A DNA stretch of 41,586 nucleotides from Saccoglossus kowalevskii (GCF_000003605.2 NW_003158140.1:1-41586), one strand, 5' to 3'; shown: positions 1 to 13,165, numbered from the stretch's first letter. Notes: generated by a model from the letters alone, not told the origin. Numbers and translations: made by a program.

Positions 1-919
1 TCAAACTTTTAACTGTGGGACATGTTATTATGATATCACAGGTAACAATCGCGAATGAAACTACCAACTTTGCAAACGCTTTTCACAACTTTGTAACTAG
101 TTTGTTGTCGATTTTCCGCTTGACTGTAGTGATAATCTGCTTATATATGAGGCATTCACGCAACATTTACTTAATATTTTCGAAATTTCACTGCGGGATT
201 GTCATGATAATGACTTAGGTTAAATATACAAGCAACTCCGCCAACATTTCCTTCGTTTTTTACAACTTTGCACGCTGTTTTCTGCCATTTTACAGTCAGT
301 TCATGTGAACATTTCTTGACTGCTTTCAACTGGCTTTTATTAAATTTGTCGACGTTACACTTCGCGTTTCTATATGCCAACAACTTGGGACATATATACA
401 AATATATCTACATACTTTTTAATAACTTTGCACAATTTTGCACTCACTTTGAACAACTTTGCGCTGTGCGTTAACATCTTACAACCCACTACGTGCCGAC
501 AGCATCAACAGCTTGTTCTCGAAATTTAGAAGGAATTTTAAAACATTCCATTAAATAAAAAAACTTACAAAAATGCCACGATTTTCAACTATAAATGATT
601 GACATCACAGTAAGGAAAAAAGCAGGAACGTTGCCTTATATCATTTCCATGTGTGTGATGAAAAAACATAGTAAATTCAACAGCTCGTGTATTCAGGGAG
701 TCTCCCATGCAAGTACTAACCACACCCGATCGTGCTTTACTTAATACATATGTCAGTCACCCAACCACTCAGCTACAAGACTTATTTGAAATTAAACCGA
801 ATTGGCGACTATTTCATGTTTTTGGATGTCTTAAAATCGATATTGCTTGCACAAATACATTCTAGGATTGACCTATAACCTCTACATACTTGGAGTAACA
901 CTACGGTAATTTAACATCA
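1..919. repeat. Satellite monomer 0, partial (5' cut by window)
   Basis: The first 24 or so bases of this copy lie outside the window. It has TTCATG plus CATTTCTTGACTG near 298-322, as in the copies at 29-31 kb. It also has a private variant at 414-437 (CTTTTTAATAACTTTGC). Its final TGACCT repeat is broken (TGACCTATAACC near 870). Confidence 0.95.
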
Positions 920-1862
920 ATGTACGAAATATGTATTCACATTTTCGAACTTTTAACTATGGGACATGTTATTATGATATCACAGTTAACAATCCCGAAT
1001 GAAACTACCAACTTTGCAATCGCTTTTCACAACTTTGTAACTAGTTTGTTGTCGATTTTTCGCTTGATTGTTGTGATAATCTGCTTATATATGAGGCATT
1101 CACGCAACATTTACTTAATATTTTCGAAATTTAACTGCGGGGTTGTCATGATAATGACTTAGGTTAAATATACAAGCAATTCCGCCAACATGTCCTTCGT
1201 TTTTTACAACTTTGCACGCTGTTTTCTGCAATTTTACAGTCAGCTCATGTGAACATTTATTGACTGCTTTCAACTGGCTTTTATTAAATTTGTCGACGTT
1301 ACACTGCGCGTTTCTATATGCCAACAACTTGGGACATATATACAAATACATCTATAGACTTTTCAATGACTTTGCACAACTTTGCACTCACCTTGAACAA
1401 CTTTGCGCTGTGCGTTAACATCTTACAACCCACTACGTGCCGATTGCATCAACAGCTTGTTCTCGAAATTTGGAAGGAATTTTAAAACATTCCATTAAAT
1501 AAAAAAACTTACAAAAATGCCACGATTTTCAACTATAAATGATTGACATCACAGTAAGGAAAAAGGCAGGAACGTTGCCTTATATCATTTCCAAGTGTGT
1601 GATGAAAAAAAAAGTAAATGCAACAGCTCGTGTATTCAGGGAGTCTCCCATGCAAGTACTAACCACGTCCGATCGTGCTTTACATAATATATATGTCAGT
1701 CACCCAACCACTCAGCTGCAAGACTTATTTGAAATTAAACCGAATTGGCGACTATTTCATGTTTTTGGATGCCTTAAAATCGATATTGCTTGTACAAATA
1801 CTTTCTAGGATTGACCTATGACCTCTACATACTTGGAGTAACACTACGGTAATTTAACATCA
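920..1862. repeat. Satellite monomer 1 (943 bp)
   Basis: It starts with the GTATTCAC variant shared with monomer 42 (39588). The integrase-like frame is open at 1539-1808. CGATTGCATC near 1440 replaces the usual CGACAGCATC. Confidence 0.96.
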
Positions 1863-2802
1863 ATGTACGAAATACTTATTCACATTTTCGAACTTTTAAC
1901 TATGGGACATGTTATTATGATATCACAGGTAACAATCCCGAATGAAACTACTAACTTTGCAACCGCTTTTCACAACTTTGTAACCAGTTTGTTGTCGATT
2001 TTCCGCTTGACTGTTGTGATAATCTGCTTATATATGTGGCATTCACGCAACATTTACTTAATATTTTCGAAATTTAACTGCGGGGTTGTCATAATGACTT
2101 AGGTTAAATATACAAGTAACTCCGCCAACATTTCCTTCGTTTTTTACAACATTGCACGCTGTTTTCTGCAATTTTACAGTCAGCTCTTGTGAACATTTAT
2201 TGACTGCTTTCAACTGGCTTTTATTAAATTTGTCGACGTTACACTGCGCGTTTCTATATGCCAACAATATGGGACATATATACAAATACATCTAGTGACT
2301 TTTCAATGACTTTGCACAACTTTGCACTCACTTTGAACAACTTTGCGCTGTGCGTTAACATCTTACAACCCACTAAGTGCCGACAGCATCAACAGCTTGT
2401 TCTCGAAATTTGGAAGGAATTTTAAAACATTCCATTAAATACAAAAACTTACAAAAATGCCACCGATTTTCAACTATAAACGATTGACATTACAGTAAGG
2501 AAAAGGCAGGAACGTTGCCTTATATCATTTCCATGTGTGTGATGAAAAAAAAAGTAAATTCAACAGCTCATGTATTCAGGGAGTCTCCCATGCAAGTACT
2601 AACCACGCCCGGTCGTGCTTTTCTTTAAATATATGTCAATCACCTAACCACTCAGCTGCAAGACTTATTTTAAATTAAACCGAATTGGCGACTATTTCAT
2701 GTTTTTGGATGTCTTAAAATCGATATTGCATGCACAAATACATTCTAGGATTGACCTATGACCTCTACATACTTGGAGTATCACTACGGTAATTTAACAT
2801 CA
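1863..2802. repeat. Satellite monomer 2 (940 bp)
   Basis: Three bases are lost in GTCATGATAATG near 2088-2096. Private changes are CAATATGGGAC near 2265 and CTAGTGAC near 2292. The integrase-like frame is broken around 2620-2675 by TTCTTTAAAT and TTTTAAATT. Confidence 0.96.
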
Positions 2803-3746
2803 ATGTACGAAATATTTATTCACATTTTCGAACTTTTAACTAAGGGAAACGTTACTATGATATCACTGGTAACAATCCCGAATGAAACTACCAACTTTGC
2901 AATCGCTTTTCACAACTTTGTAACCAGTTTGTTGTCGATTTTTCGCTTGACTCTTGTAATAATCTGCTTATATATGAGGCATTCACGCAATATTTACTTA
3001 ATATTTTCGAAATTTAACTGCGGGGTTGTCATGATAATGACTTAGGTTAAATATACAAGCAACTCCGCCAACATTTCCTTCGTTTTTTACAACTTTGCAC
3101 GCTGTTTTCTGCCATTTTACAGTCAGCTCATGTGAACATTTATTGACTGCTTTCAACTGGCTTTTATTAAATTTGTCGACGTTACCCTGCGCGTTTCTAT
3201 ATGCCAACAACTTGGGACATATATACAAATACATCTATAGACTTTTCAATGAGTTTGCACAACTTTGCACTCACTTTGAACAACTTTGCGCTGTGCATTA
3301 ACATCTTACAACCCACTACGTGCCGACAGCATCAACAGCTTGTTCTCGAAATTTGGAAGGAATTTTAAAACATTCCATTAAATAAAAAAACTTACAAAAA
3401 TGCCACGATTTTCAACTATAAATGATTGACATCACAGTAAGGAAAAAGGAAGGAACGTTGCCTTATATCATTTCCATGTGTGTGATGAAAAAACAAAGTA
3501 AATTCAACAGCTCGTGTATTCAGGGAGTCTCCCATGCAAGTACTAACCACGCCCGATCGTGCTTTACTTAAAACATATGTCAGTCACCCATCCACTCAGC
3601 TGGAAGACTTATTTGAAATTAAACCGAATTGGCGACTATTTCATGTTTTTGGATGTCTTAAATTCGATATTGCTTGCACAAATACCTTCTAGGATTGACC
3701 TATGACCTCTACGTACTTGGAGTAACACTACGTTAATTTAACATCA
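2803..3746. repeat. Satellite monomer 3 (944 bp)
   Basis: It carries the GGAAACGTTACTATG variant near 2845, otherwise seen in monomers 18-20, 39 and 40. It also has TTACCCTGCG near 3182 and GAGTTTGCAC near 3250. The integrase-like frame is shifted at the A-run near 3487. Confidence 0.96.
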
Positions 3747-4689
3747 ATGTACAAAATATGTTTTCACATTTTCGAACTTTTAACTATGGGACATGTTATT
3801 ATGATATCACAGTTAACAATCCCGAATGAAACTACCAACTTTGCAATCGCTTTTCACAACTTTGTAACCAGTTTATTGTCGATTTTTCGCTTGACTGTTG
3901 TGATAATCTGCTTATATATGAGGCATTCACGCAACATTTACTTAATATTTTCGAAATTTAACTGCGGGGTTGTCATGATAATGACTTAGTTAAATATACA
4001 AGCAACTTCGCCAACATTTCCTTCGTTTTTTACAACTTTGTACGCTGTTTTCTGCAATTTTACAGTCAGCTCATGTGCACATTTATTGACTGCTTTCAAC
4101 TGGCTTTTATTAAATTTGTCGACGTTACACTGCGCGTTTCTATATGCCAACAACTTGGGACATATATACAAATACATCTATAGACTTTTCAATGTCTTTG
4201 CACAACTTTGCACTCACTTTGAACAATTTTGCGCTGTGCGTTAACATCTTACAACCCACTACGTGCCGACAGCATCAACAGCATGTTCTCGAAATTTGGA
4301 AGGAATTTTAAAACATTCCATTAAATAAAAAAACTTACAAAAATGCCACGATTTTCAACTATAAATGATTGACATCACAGTAATGAAAAATGCAGGAACA
4401 TTTGCCTTATATCATTTCCATGTGTGTGATGAAAAACAAAGTAAATTCAACAGCTCGTGTATTCAGGGAGTCTCCAATGCAAGTACTAACCACGCCCGAT
4501 CGTGCTTTACTTAAAACATATGTCAGTCACCCATCCACTCAGCTGCAAGACTTATTTGAAATTAAACCGAATTGGCGACTATTTCATGTTTTTGGATGTC
4601 TTAAATTCGATATTGCTTGCACAAATACCTTCTAGGATTGACCTATGACCTCTACATACTTGGAGTAACACTATGGTAATTTAACATCA
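3747..4689. repeat. Satellite monomer 4 (943 bp)
   Basis: One G is missing in GACTTAGTTAAAT near 3983. GTGCACATTT near 4075 is shared with monomer 5. The integrase-like frame is open from 4390 to 4635, with an altered start (ACATTTGCC). Confidence 0.96.
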
Positions 4690-5633
4690 ATGTACTTAAT
4701 ATTTATTCACATTTTCGAACTTTTAACTATGGGACATGATATTATGATATCACAGTTAACAATCCCGAATGAAACTACCAACTTTGCAATCGCTTTTCAT
4801 AACTTTGTAACCAGTTTTTTGCCAATTTTTCGCTTGACTGTTGTGATAATCTGCTTATATATGAGGCATTCACGCAACATTTACTTAATATTTTCGAAAT
4901 TTAACTGCGGGGTTGTCATGATAATGACTTAGGTTAAATATACAAGCAACTCCGCCAACATTTCCTTCGTTTTTTACAACTTTGCACGCTGTTTTCTGCC
5001 ATTTTAAAGTCAGCTCATGTGCACATTTATTGACTGCTTTCAACTGGCTTTTATTAAATTTGTCGACGTTACACTGTGCGTTTCTATATGCCAACAACTT
5101 GGGACATATATACAAATACATCTATAGACTTTTCAATGAGTTTGCACAACTTTGCACTCACTTTGAACAACTTTGCGCTGTGCGTTAACATCTTACAACC
5201 CACTACGTGCCGACAGCATCAACAGCTTGTTCTCGAAATTTGGAAGGAATTTTAAAACATTCCATTAAATAAAACAACTTACAAAAATGCCACGATTTCC
5301 AACTATAAATGATTGACATCACAGTAAGGAAAAAGGCAGGAACGTTGCCTTATATCATTTCCATGTGTGTGATGAAAAAACAAAGTAATTCAACAGCTCG
5401 TGTATTCAGGGATTCTCCCATGCAAGTACTAACCACGCCCGATCGTGCTTTACTTAAAACATATGTCAGTCACCCATCCACTCAGCTGCAAGACTTATTT
5501 GAAATTAATCCGAATTGGCGACTATTTCATGTTTTTGGATGTCTTAAATTCGATATTGCTTGCACAAATACCATCTAGGATTGACCTATGACCTCTACAT
5601 ACTTGGAAGTAACACTACGGTAATTTAACATCA
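4690..5633. repeat. Satellite monomer 5 (944 bp)
   Basis: Its diagnostic variants GTACTTAATATT, GACATGATATT and CAGTTTTTTGCC (4690-4825) and GATTTCCAAC (5294) recur in monomer 28 (26371), 23 units away. The integrase-like frame is open at 5309-5578. Confidence 0.96.
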
Positions 5634-6577
5634 ATGTACGAAATATTTATTCACATTTTCTAACTTTTAACTATGGGCCATGCTATTAAGATATCACAGG
5701 TAACAATCCCGAATGAAACTACCAACTTTGCAATCGCTTTACACAACTTTGTAACCAGTTTGTTGTCGATTTTTCGCTTGACCTTTGTAATAATCTGCTT
5801 ATATATGAGGCATTCACGCAACATTTACTTAATATTTTCGAAATTTAACTGCGGGTTGTCATGATAATGACTTCGGTTTAATATACAAGCAACTCCGCCA
5901 ACATTTCCCTCGTTTTTTACAACTTTGCACGCTGTTTTCTGCCATTTTACAGTCAGCTCATGTGAACATTTATTGACTACTTTCAACTGGCTTTTATTAA
6001 ATTTTTCGACGTTACACTGCGCGTTTCTATATGCCAACAACTTGGGACATATATACAAATACATCTATAGACTTTTCAATGACGTTGCACAACTTTGCAC
6101 TCAATTTGAACAACTTTGCGCTGTGCGTTAACATCTTACAACCCACTAAGTGCCGACAGCATCAACAGCTTGTTCTCGAAATTTGGAAGGAATTTTAAAA
6201 CATTCCATTAAATAAAAAAAACTTACAAAAATGCCACGATTTTCAACTATAAATGATTGACATCACAGTAATGAAAAAGGCAGGAACATTTGCCTTATAT
6301 CATTTGCATGTGTGTGATGAAAAAAAAAGTAAATGCAACAGCTCGTGTATTCAGGGAGTCTCCCATGCAAGTACTATCCACGCGCGATCGTGCTTTACTT
6401 AAAACATATGTCAGTCACCCAACCACTCAGCTGCAAGACTTATTGGAAATTAAACCGAATTGCCGACTATTTCATGTATTCGGATGTCTTAAAATCGATA
6501 TTGCTTGCACAAATACCTTCTTGGATTGACCTATGACCTCTACATACTTGGAGTAACACTACGGTAATTTAACATCA
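5634..6577. repeat. Satellite monomer 6 (944 bp)
   Basis: It is rich in private variants shared with monomers 8, 20 and 22: GGGCCATGCTATTAAG (5676), ACTTCGGTTTAAT (5870), GACTACTTTC (5975), GACGTTGCAC (6081), CATTTGCATG (6301) and CCACGCGCGATCG (6378). Confidence 0.96.
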
Positions 6578-7522
6578 ATGTACGAAATATTTATTCACAT
6601 TTTCGAACTTTTAACTATGGGACATGTTATTATGATATCACAGTTAACAATCCCGAATGAAACTACCAACTTTGCAATCGCTTTTCACAACTTTGAAACC
6701 AGTTTGTTGTCGATTTTTCGCTTGACTGTTGTGATAATCTGCTTATATATGAGGCATTCACGCAACATTTACTTAATATTTTCGAAATTTAACTGCGGGG
6801 TTGTCATGATAATGACTTAGGTTAAATATACAAGCAACTCCGCCAACATTTCCTTCGTTTTTTACAACTTTGCACGCTGTTTTCTGCAATTTTACAGTCA
6901 GCTCATGTGAACATTTATTGACTGCTTTCAACTGGCTTTTATTAAATTTGTCGACGTTACACTGCGCGTTTCTATATGCCAACAACTTGGGACATATATA
7001 CAAATACATCTATAGACTTTTCAATGAGTTTGCACAACTTTGCACTCACTTTGAACAACTTTGCGCTGTGCGTTAATATCTTACAACCCACTACGTGCCG
7101 ACAGCATCAACAGCTTGTTCTCGAAATTTGGAAGGAATTTTAAAACATTCCATTAAATAAAAAAACTTACAAAAATGCCACGATTTTCAACTATAAATTA
7201 TTGACATCACAGTAAGGAAAAAGGCAGGAACGTTGCCTTATATCATTTCCATGTGTGTGATGAAAAAACAAAGTAAATTCAACAGCTCGTGTATTCAGGG
7301 AGTCTCCCATGCAAGTACTAACCACGCCCGATCGTGCTTTACTTAAAACATATGTCAGTCACCCAACCACTCAGCTGCAAGACTTAATTTGAAATTAAAC
7401 CGAATTGGCGACTATTTCATGTTTTTGGATGTCTTAAAATCGATATTGCTTGCACAAATACCTTCTTGGATTGACCTATGACCTCTACATACTTGGAGTA
7501 ACACTACGGTAATTTAACATCA
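6578..7522. repeat. Satellite monomer 7 (945 bp)
   Basis: It is close to consensus. Private changes are TTTGAAACC near 6692, AAATTATTGACATC near 7195 and an extra A in CTTAATTTG near 7383. It ends with CTTCTTGGATTG, as monomers 6 and 21 do. Confidence 0.96.
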
Positions 7523-8462
7523 ATGTACGAAATATTTATTCACATTTTCTAACTTTTAACTATGGGCCATGCTATTAAGATATCACAGGTAACAATCCCG
7601 AATGAAACTACCAACTTTGCAATCGCTTTACACAACTTTGTAACCAGTTTGTTGTCGATTTTTCGCTTGACCTTTGTAATAATCTGCTTATATATGAGGC
7701 ATTCACGCAACATTTACTTAATATTTTCGAAATTTAACTGCGGGTTGTCATGATAATGACTTAGGTTAAATATACAAGCAACTCCGCCAACATTTCCCTC
7801 GTTTTTTACAATTTTGCACGCTGTTTTCCGCCATTTTACAGTCAGCTCATGTGAACATTTATTGACTGATTTCAACTGGCTTTTATTAAATTTGTCGACG
7901 TTACACTGCGCGTTTCTATATGCCAATAACTTGGGACATATATACAAATACATCTATAGACGTTTCAATGACTTTGCACAACTTTGCACTCACTTTGAAC
8001 AGCTTTGCGCTGTGCGTTAACATCTTACAACCCACTACGTGCCGACAGCATCAACAGCTTGTTTTCGAAATTTAGAAGGAATTTTTAAACATTCCATTAA
8101 ATAAAAAACTTACAAAAATGCCACGATTTTCCACTATAAATGATTGACATCACAGTAAGCAAAGAGGCAGGAACGTTGCCTTATATCATTTCCATGTGTG
8201 TGATGAAAAAAAAGTAAATTCAACAGTTCGTGTATTCAGGGAGTCTCCCATGCATGTACTAACCACGCCCGATCGTGCTTTACTTAAAACATATGTCAGT
8301 CACCCAACCACAAAGCTGCAAGACTTATTTGAAATTAAACCGAATTGGCGACTATTTCATGTTTTTGGATGTCTTAAAATCGATATTGCTTGCAAAAATA
8401 CCTTCTAGGATTGACCTATGACCTCTATATACTTGGAGTAACACTACGGTAATTTAACATCA
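7523..8462. repeat. Satellite monomer 8 (940 bp)
   Basis: The first 240 bases match monomers 6 and 22 (GGGCCATGCTATTAAG). The second half changes to the TTTTCCACTAT plus AGCAAAGAGGCAGG type shared with monomers 9 and 10. The integrase-like frame is open at 8196-8408. Confidence 0.96.
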
Positions 8463-9406
8463 ATGTACGAAATATTTATTCACATTTTCGAACTTTTAAC
8501 TATGTGACATGTTATTATGATATCACAGGTAACAATCTCGAATGAAACTATCAATTTTGCAATCGCTTTTCACAACTTTGTAACCAGTTTGTTGTCGATT
8601 TTTCGCTTGACTGTTGTGATAATCTGCTTATATATGAGGCATTCACGCAACATTTACTTAATATTTTCGAAATTTAACTGCAGGGTTGTCATGATAATGA
8701 CTTAGATTAAATATACAAGCAACTCCGCCAACATTTCCTTCGTTTTTTACAACTTTGCACGCTGTTTTCTGCAATTTTACAGTCAGCTCATGTGAACATT
8801 TATTGACTGCTTTCAACTGGCTTTTATTAAATTTGTCGACGTTACACTGCGCGTTTCTATATACCAACAAGTTAGGACATATATACAAATACATCTATAG
8901 ACTTTTCAATGACTTTGCACAACTTTGCATTCACTTTGAACAACTTTGCGCTGTGCGTTAACATCTTACAACCCACTACGTGCTGACAGCATCAACAGCA
9001 TGTTCTCAAAATTTAGAAGGAATTTTAAAACATTCCATTAAATAAAAAACTTACAAAAATGCCACGATTTTCCACTATAAATGATTGACATCACAGTAAG
9101 CAAAGAGGCAGGAACGTTGCCTTATATCATTTCCATGTGTGTAATGAAACAAAAAAAAGTAAATTCAACAGCTCGTTTATTCAGGGAGTCCCCATGCAAG
9201 TACTAACCACGCCCGATCGTGCTTTACTTTAAACATATGTCAGTCACCTAACCTCTCAGCTGCAAGACTTATTTGAAGTTAAACCGAATTGGCGACTATT
9301 TCATGTTTTTGGATGTCTTAAAATCGATATTGCTTGCACAAATACATTCTAGGATTGACCTATGACCTCTACATACTAGGAGTAACACTACGGTAATTTA
9401 ACATCA
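8463..9406. repeat. Satellite monomer 9 (944 bp)
   Basis: TATGTGACATG near 8502 interrupts the short forward ORF. CTGCAGGG near 8680 shows a CpG-type transition. The region 9120-9350, with GGAGTCCCCATG and GTGTAATGAAAC, is almost identical to the same region of monomer 10. Confidence 0.96.
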
Positions 9407-10350
9407 ATGTACGAAATATTTATTCACATTTTCGAACTTTTAACTATTGGATATGTTATTATGATATCACAGGTAACAATCCCGAATAAAACTACCAACT
9501 TTGCAAACGCTTTTCACAATTTTGAAACCAGTTTGTTGTCGATTTTCCGCTTGACTGTTGTGATAATCTGCTTATATATGAGGCATTCACGCAACATTTA
9601 CTTAATATTTTCGAAATTTAACTGCGGGGTTGTCGTGATAATGACTTAGGTTAAATATACAAGCAACTCCGCCAACATTTCCTTCGTTTTTAACAACTTT
9701 GCACGCTGTTTTCTGCAATTTTACTGTCAGCTCATGTGAACATTTATTGACTGCTTTCAACTGGCTTTTATTAAATTTGTCGACGTTACACTGCGCGTTT
9801 CTATATGCCAACAACTTGGGACATATATACAAATATATCTATAGACTTTTCAATGACTTTGCACAACTTTGCACTCACTTTGAACAACTTTGGACTGTGC
9901 GTTAACATCTTACAACCCACTACGTACTGACAGCATCAACAGCTTGTTCTCGAAATTTAGAAGTAATTTTAAAACATTCCATTAAATAAAAAACTTACAA
10001 AAATGCCACGATTTTCCACTATAAATGATTGACATCACAGTAAGCAAAGAGGCAGGAACGTTGCCTTATATCATTTCCATGTGTGTAATGAAACAAAAAA
10101 AAGTAAATTCAATAGCTCGTTTATTCAGGGAGTCCCCATGCAAGTACTAACCACGCCCGATCGTGCTTTACTTTAAACATATGTCAGTCACCTAACCTCT
10201 CAGCTGCAAGACTTATTTGAAGTTAAACCGAATTGGCGACTATTTCATGTTTTTGGATGTCTTAAAATCGATATTGCTTTCACAAATACATTCTAGAATT
10301 GACCTATGACCTCTACATACTTGGAGTAACACTACGGTAATTTAACATCA
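9407..10350. repeat. Satellite monomer 10 (944 bp)
   Basis: Its first part has CTATTGGATATG, CCCGAATAAAAC and TTTGAAACC, shared with monomer 41 (38646), 31 units away. The 3' region matches monomer 9, so the two probably exchanged sequence recently. Confidence 0.96.
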
Positions 10351-11285
10351 ATGTACGAAATATTTATTCACATTTTCGAACTTTTAACTATGGGACATGT
10401 TATTATGATATCACAGTTAACAATCCCGAATGAAACTACCAACTATGCAATCGCTTTACATAACTTTGTAACCAGTTTGTTGTCGATTTTTCGCTTACTG
10501 TTGTGATAATCTGCTTATATATGAGGCATTCACGCAACATTTACTTAATATTTTCGAAATTTAACTGCGGGGTTGTCATGATAATGACTTAGGTTAAATA
10601 TACAAGCAACTCCGCCAACATTTCCTTCGTTGTTAACAACTTTGCACGCTGTTTTCTGCAATTTTACAGTCAGCTCATGTGAACATTTATTGAGTGCTTT
10701 CAACTGGCTTTTATTAAATTTGTCGACGTTACACTGGGCGTTTCTATATGCCAACAACTTGGGACATATATACAAATACATCTATATAATTTTCAATGAC
10801 TTTGCACAACTTTGCCCTCACTTTGAACAACTTTGCGCTGCGCGTTAACATCTTACAACCCGCTACGTGCCGACAGCATCAACAGCTTGTTCTCGAAATT
10901 TGGAAGAATTTTAAAACATTCCATTAATAAAAAACTTACAAAATGCCACGATTTTCACTATAAATGATTGACATCACAGCAGGAAAAGGCAGACGTTGCC
11001 TTATATCATTTCCATGTGTGTGATGAAAAACAAAAAGTAAATTCAACAGCTCGTGTATTCAGGGAGTCTCCCATGCAAGTACTAACCACGCCCGATCGTG
11101 CTTTACATAAAACACATGTCAGTCACCCAACCACTCAGCTGCAAGACTTATTTGAAATAAAACCGAATTGGCGACTATTTCATGTTTTTGGATGTCTTAA
11201 AATCGATATTGCTTGCACAAATACCTTTTAGGATTGACCTATGACCTCTACATACTTGGAGTAACACTACGGTAATTTAACATCA
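10351..11285. repeat. Satellite monomer 11 (935 bp)
   Basis: It is short because many single bases are missing, mainly between 10895 and 11000. TTGAGTGC (10692), CTATATAATTTTC (10782), GCTGCGCG (10837) and CCCGCTACG (10859) recur together in monomer 41. Confidence 0.96.
10895..11000. other. Cluster of single-base deletions
   Basis: Within about 100 bp bases are missing in GGAAGAATTTT, CCATTAATAAAAAAC, ACAAAATGCC, TTTTCACTATAAA and CAGCAGGAAAAGGCAGACG relative to other copies, mostly in homopolymers or short repeats. Either a decayed patch or an assembly error. Confidence 0.7.
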
Positions 11286-12232
11286 ATGTACGAAATATTT
11301 ATTCACATTTTCGAACTTTTAACTATGGGACATGTTATTATGATATCACAGGTAACAATCCCGAATGAAACTACCAACTTTGCAATCGCTTTACACAACT
11401 TTGTAACCAGTTTGTTGTCGATTTTTCACTTGACTGTTGTGATAATCTGCTTATATATGAGGCATTCACGCAACATTTACTTAATATTTTCGAAATTTAA
11501 CTGCGGGGTTGTCATGATAATGACTTAGGTTAAATATACAAGCAACTCCGCCAACATGTCCTTCGTTTTTTACAACTTTGCACGCTGTTTTCTGCCATTT
11601 TACAGTCAGCTCATGTGAACATTTATTGACTGCTTTCAACTGGCTTTTATTAAATTTGTCGATGTTACACTGCGCGTTTCTATATGCCAACAACTTGGGA
11701 CATATATACAAATACATCTATAGAGTTTTCAATGACTTTGCACAACTTTGCACTCACTTTGAACAACTTTGCGCTGTGCGTTAACATCTTACAACCCACT
11801 ACGTGCCGACAGCATCAACAGCTTGTTCTCTAAATTTGGAAGGAATTTTAAAACATTCCATTAAATAAAAAAAACTTACAAAAATGCCACGATTTTCAAC
11901 TATAAATGATTGACATCACAGTAAGGAAAAAGGCAGGAACGTTGCCTTATATCATTTCCATGTGTGTGATGGAACAAATAAAAGTAAATTCAACAGCTCG
12001 TTTATTGAGGAAGTCTCCCATGCATGTACTAACCACGCCCGATCGTGCTTTACTTAAAACATATGTCAGTCACCCAACCACTCAGCTGCAAGACTTATTT
12101 GAAAATAAACCGAATTGGCGACTATTTCATGTTTTTGGATGTCTTAAAATCGATATCGCTTGCACAAATACCTTCTAGGATTGACCTATGACCTCTACAT
12201 ACTTAGAGTAACGCTACGGTAATTTAACATCA
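11286..12232. repeat. Satellite monomer 12 (947 bp)
   Basis: It has GATGGAACAAATAAAAG near 11968, which adds three bases yet keeps the integrase-like frame open at 11906-12178. TTGAGGAAGTCTCCC near 12005 and CTCTAAATTTGG near 11828 are private. Confidence 0.96.
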
Positions 12233-13165
12233 ATGTACGAAATATTTATTCACATTATCGAACTTTTAACTATTGGACATGTTATTATGACATCACAGGT
12301 AACAATCCCGAATGAAACTACCACCTTTGCAATCGCTTTACACAACTTTGTAACCAGTTTGTTGTCGATTTTTCGCTTGACTGTTGTGATAATCTGCTTA
12401 TATATGAGGCATTCACGCAAAATTTACTTAATATTTTCAAAATTTAACTGCGGGGTTGTCATGATAATGACTTAGGTTAAATATACAAGCAACTCCGCCA
12501 ACATTTCCTTCGTTTTTTACAACTTTGCACGCTGTTTTCTGCAATTTTACAGTCAGCTCATGTGAACATTTATTGACTGCTTTCAACTGGATTTTATTAA
12601 ATTTGTCGACGTTGCACTGCGCGTTTCTATATGCCAACAACTTGGGACATATATACAAATACATCTATAGACTTTTCAATGACTTTGCACTCACTTTGAA
12701 CAACTTTGCGCTGTGCGTTAACATCTTAAAACCCACTACGTGCCGACAGCATCAACAGCTTGTTCTCGGAATTTAGAAGGAATTTTAAAACATTCCATTA
12801 AATAAAAAAACTTACAAAAATGCCACGATTTTCAACTATAAATGATTGACATCACAGTAAGGAAAAATGCAGGAACGTTGCCTAATATCATTTCCATGTG
12901 TGTGATGAAAAAAAAAGTAAATTCAACAGCTCGTGTATTCAGGGAGTCTCCCATGCAAGTACTAACCACGCCCGATCGTGCTTTACTTAAAACATATGTC
13001 AGTCACCCAACCACTCAGCTGCAAGACTTATTTGAAATTAAACCGAATTGCCGACTATTTCCTGGTTTCGGATGTCTTAATATCGATATTGCTTGCACAA
13101 ATACCTTCTAGGATTGACCTATGACCTCTACATACTTGGAGTAACACTACGGTAATTTAACATCA
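12233..13165. repeat. Satellite monomer 13 (933 bp, shortest)
   Basis: The shortfall is explained by loss of one 10-bp unit of the ACTTTG cluster near 12681-12700. The EcoRV site is lost (ATGACATCACAGG near 12287). The integrase-like frame is open at 12842-13111. Confidence 0.96.
12681..12700. other. Site of 10-bp unit loss in monomer 13
   Basis: GACTTTGCACTCACTTTG stands where other copies have a further CACAACTTTG. The loss fits slippage between ACTTTGCAC copies and accounts for the 933-bp monomer. Confidence 0.85.
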
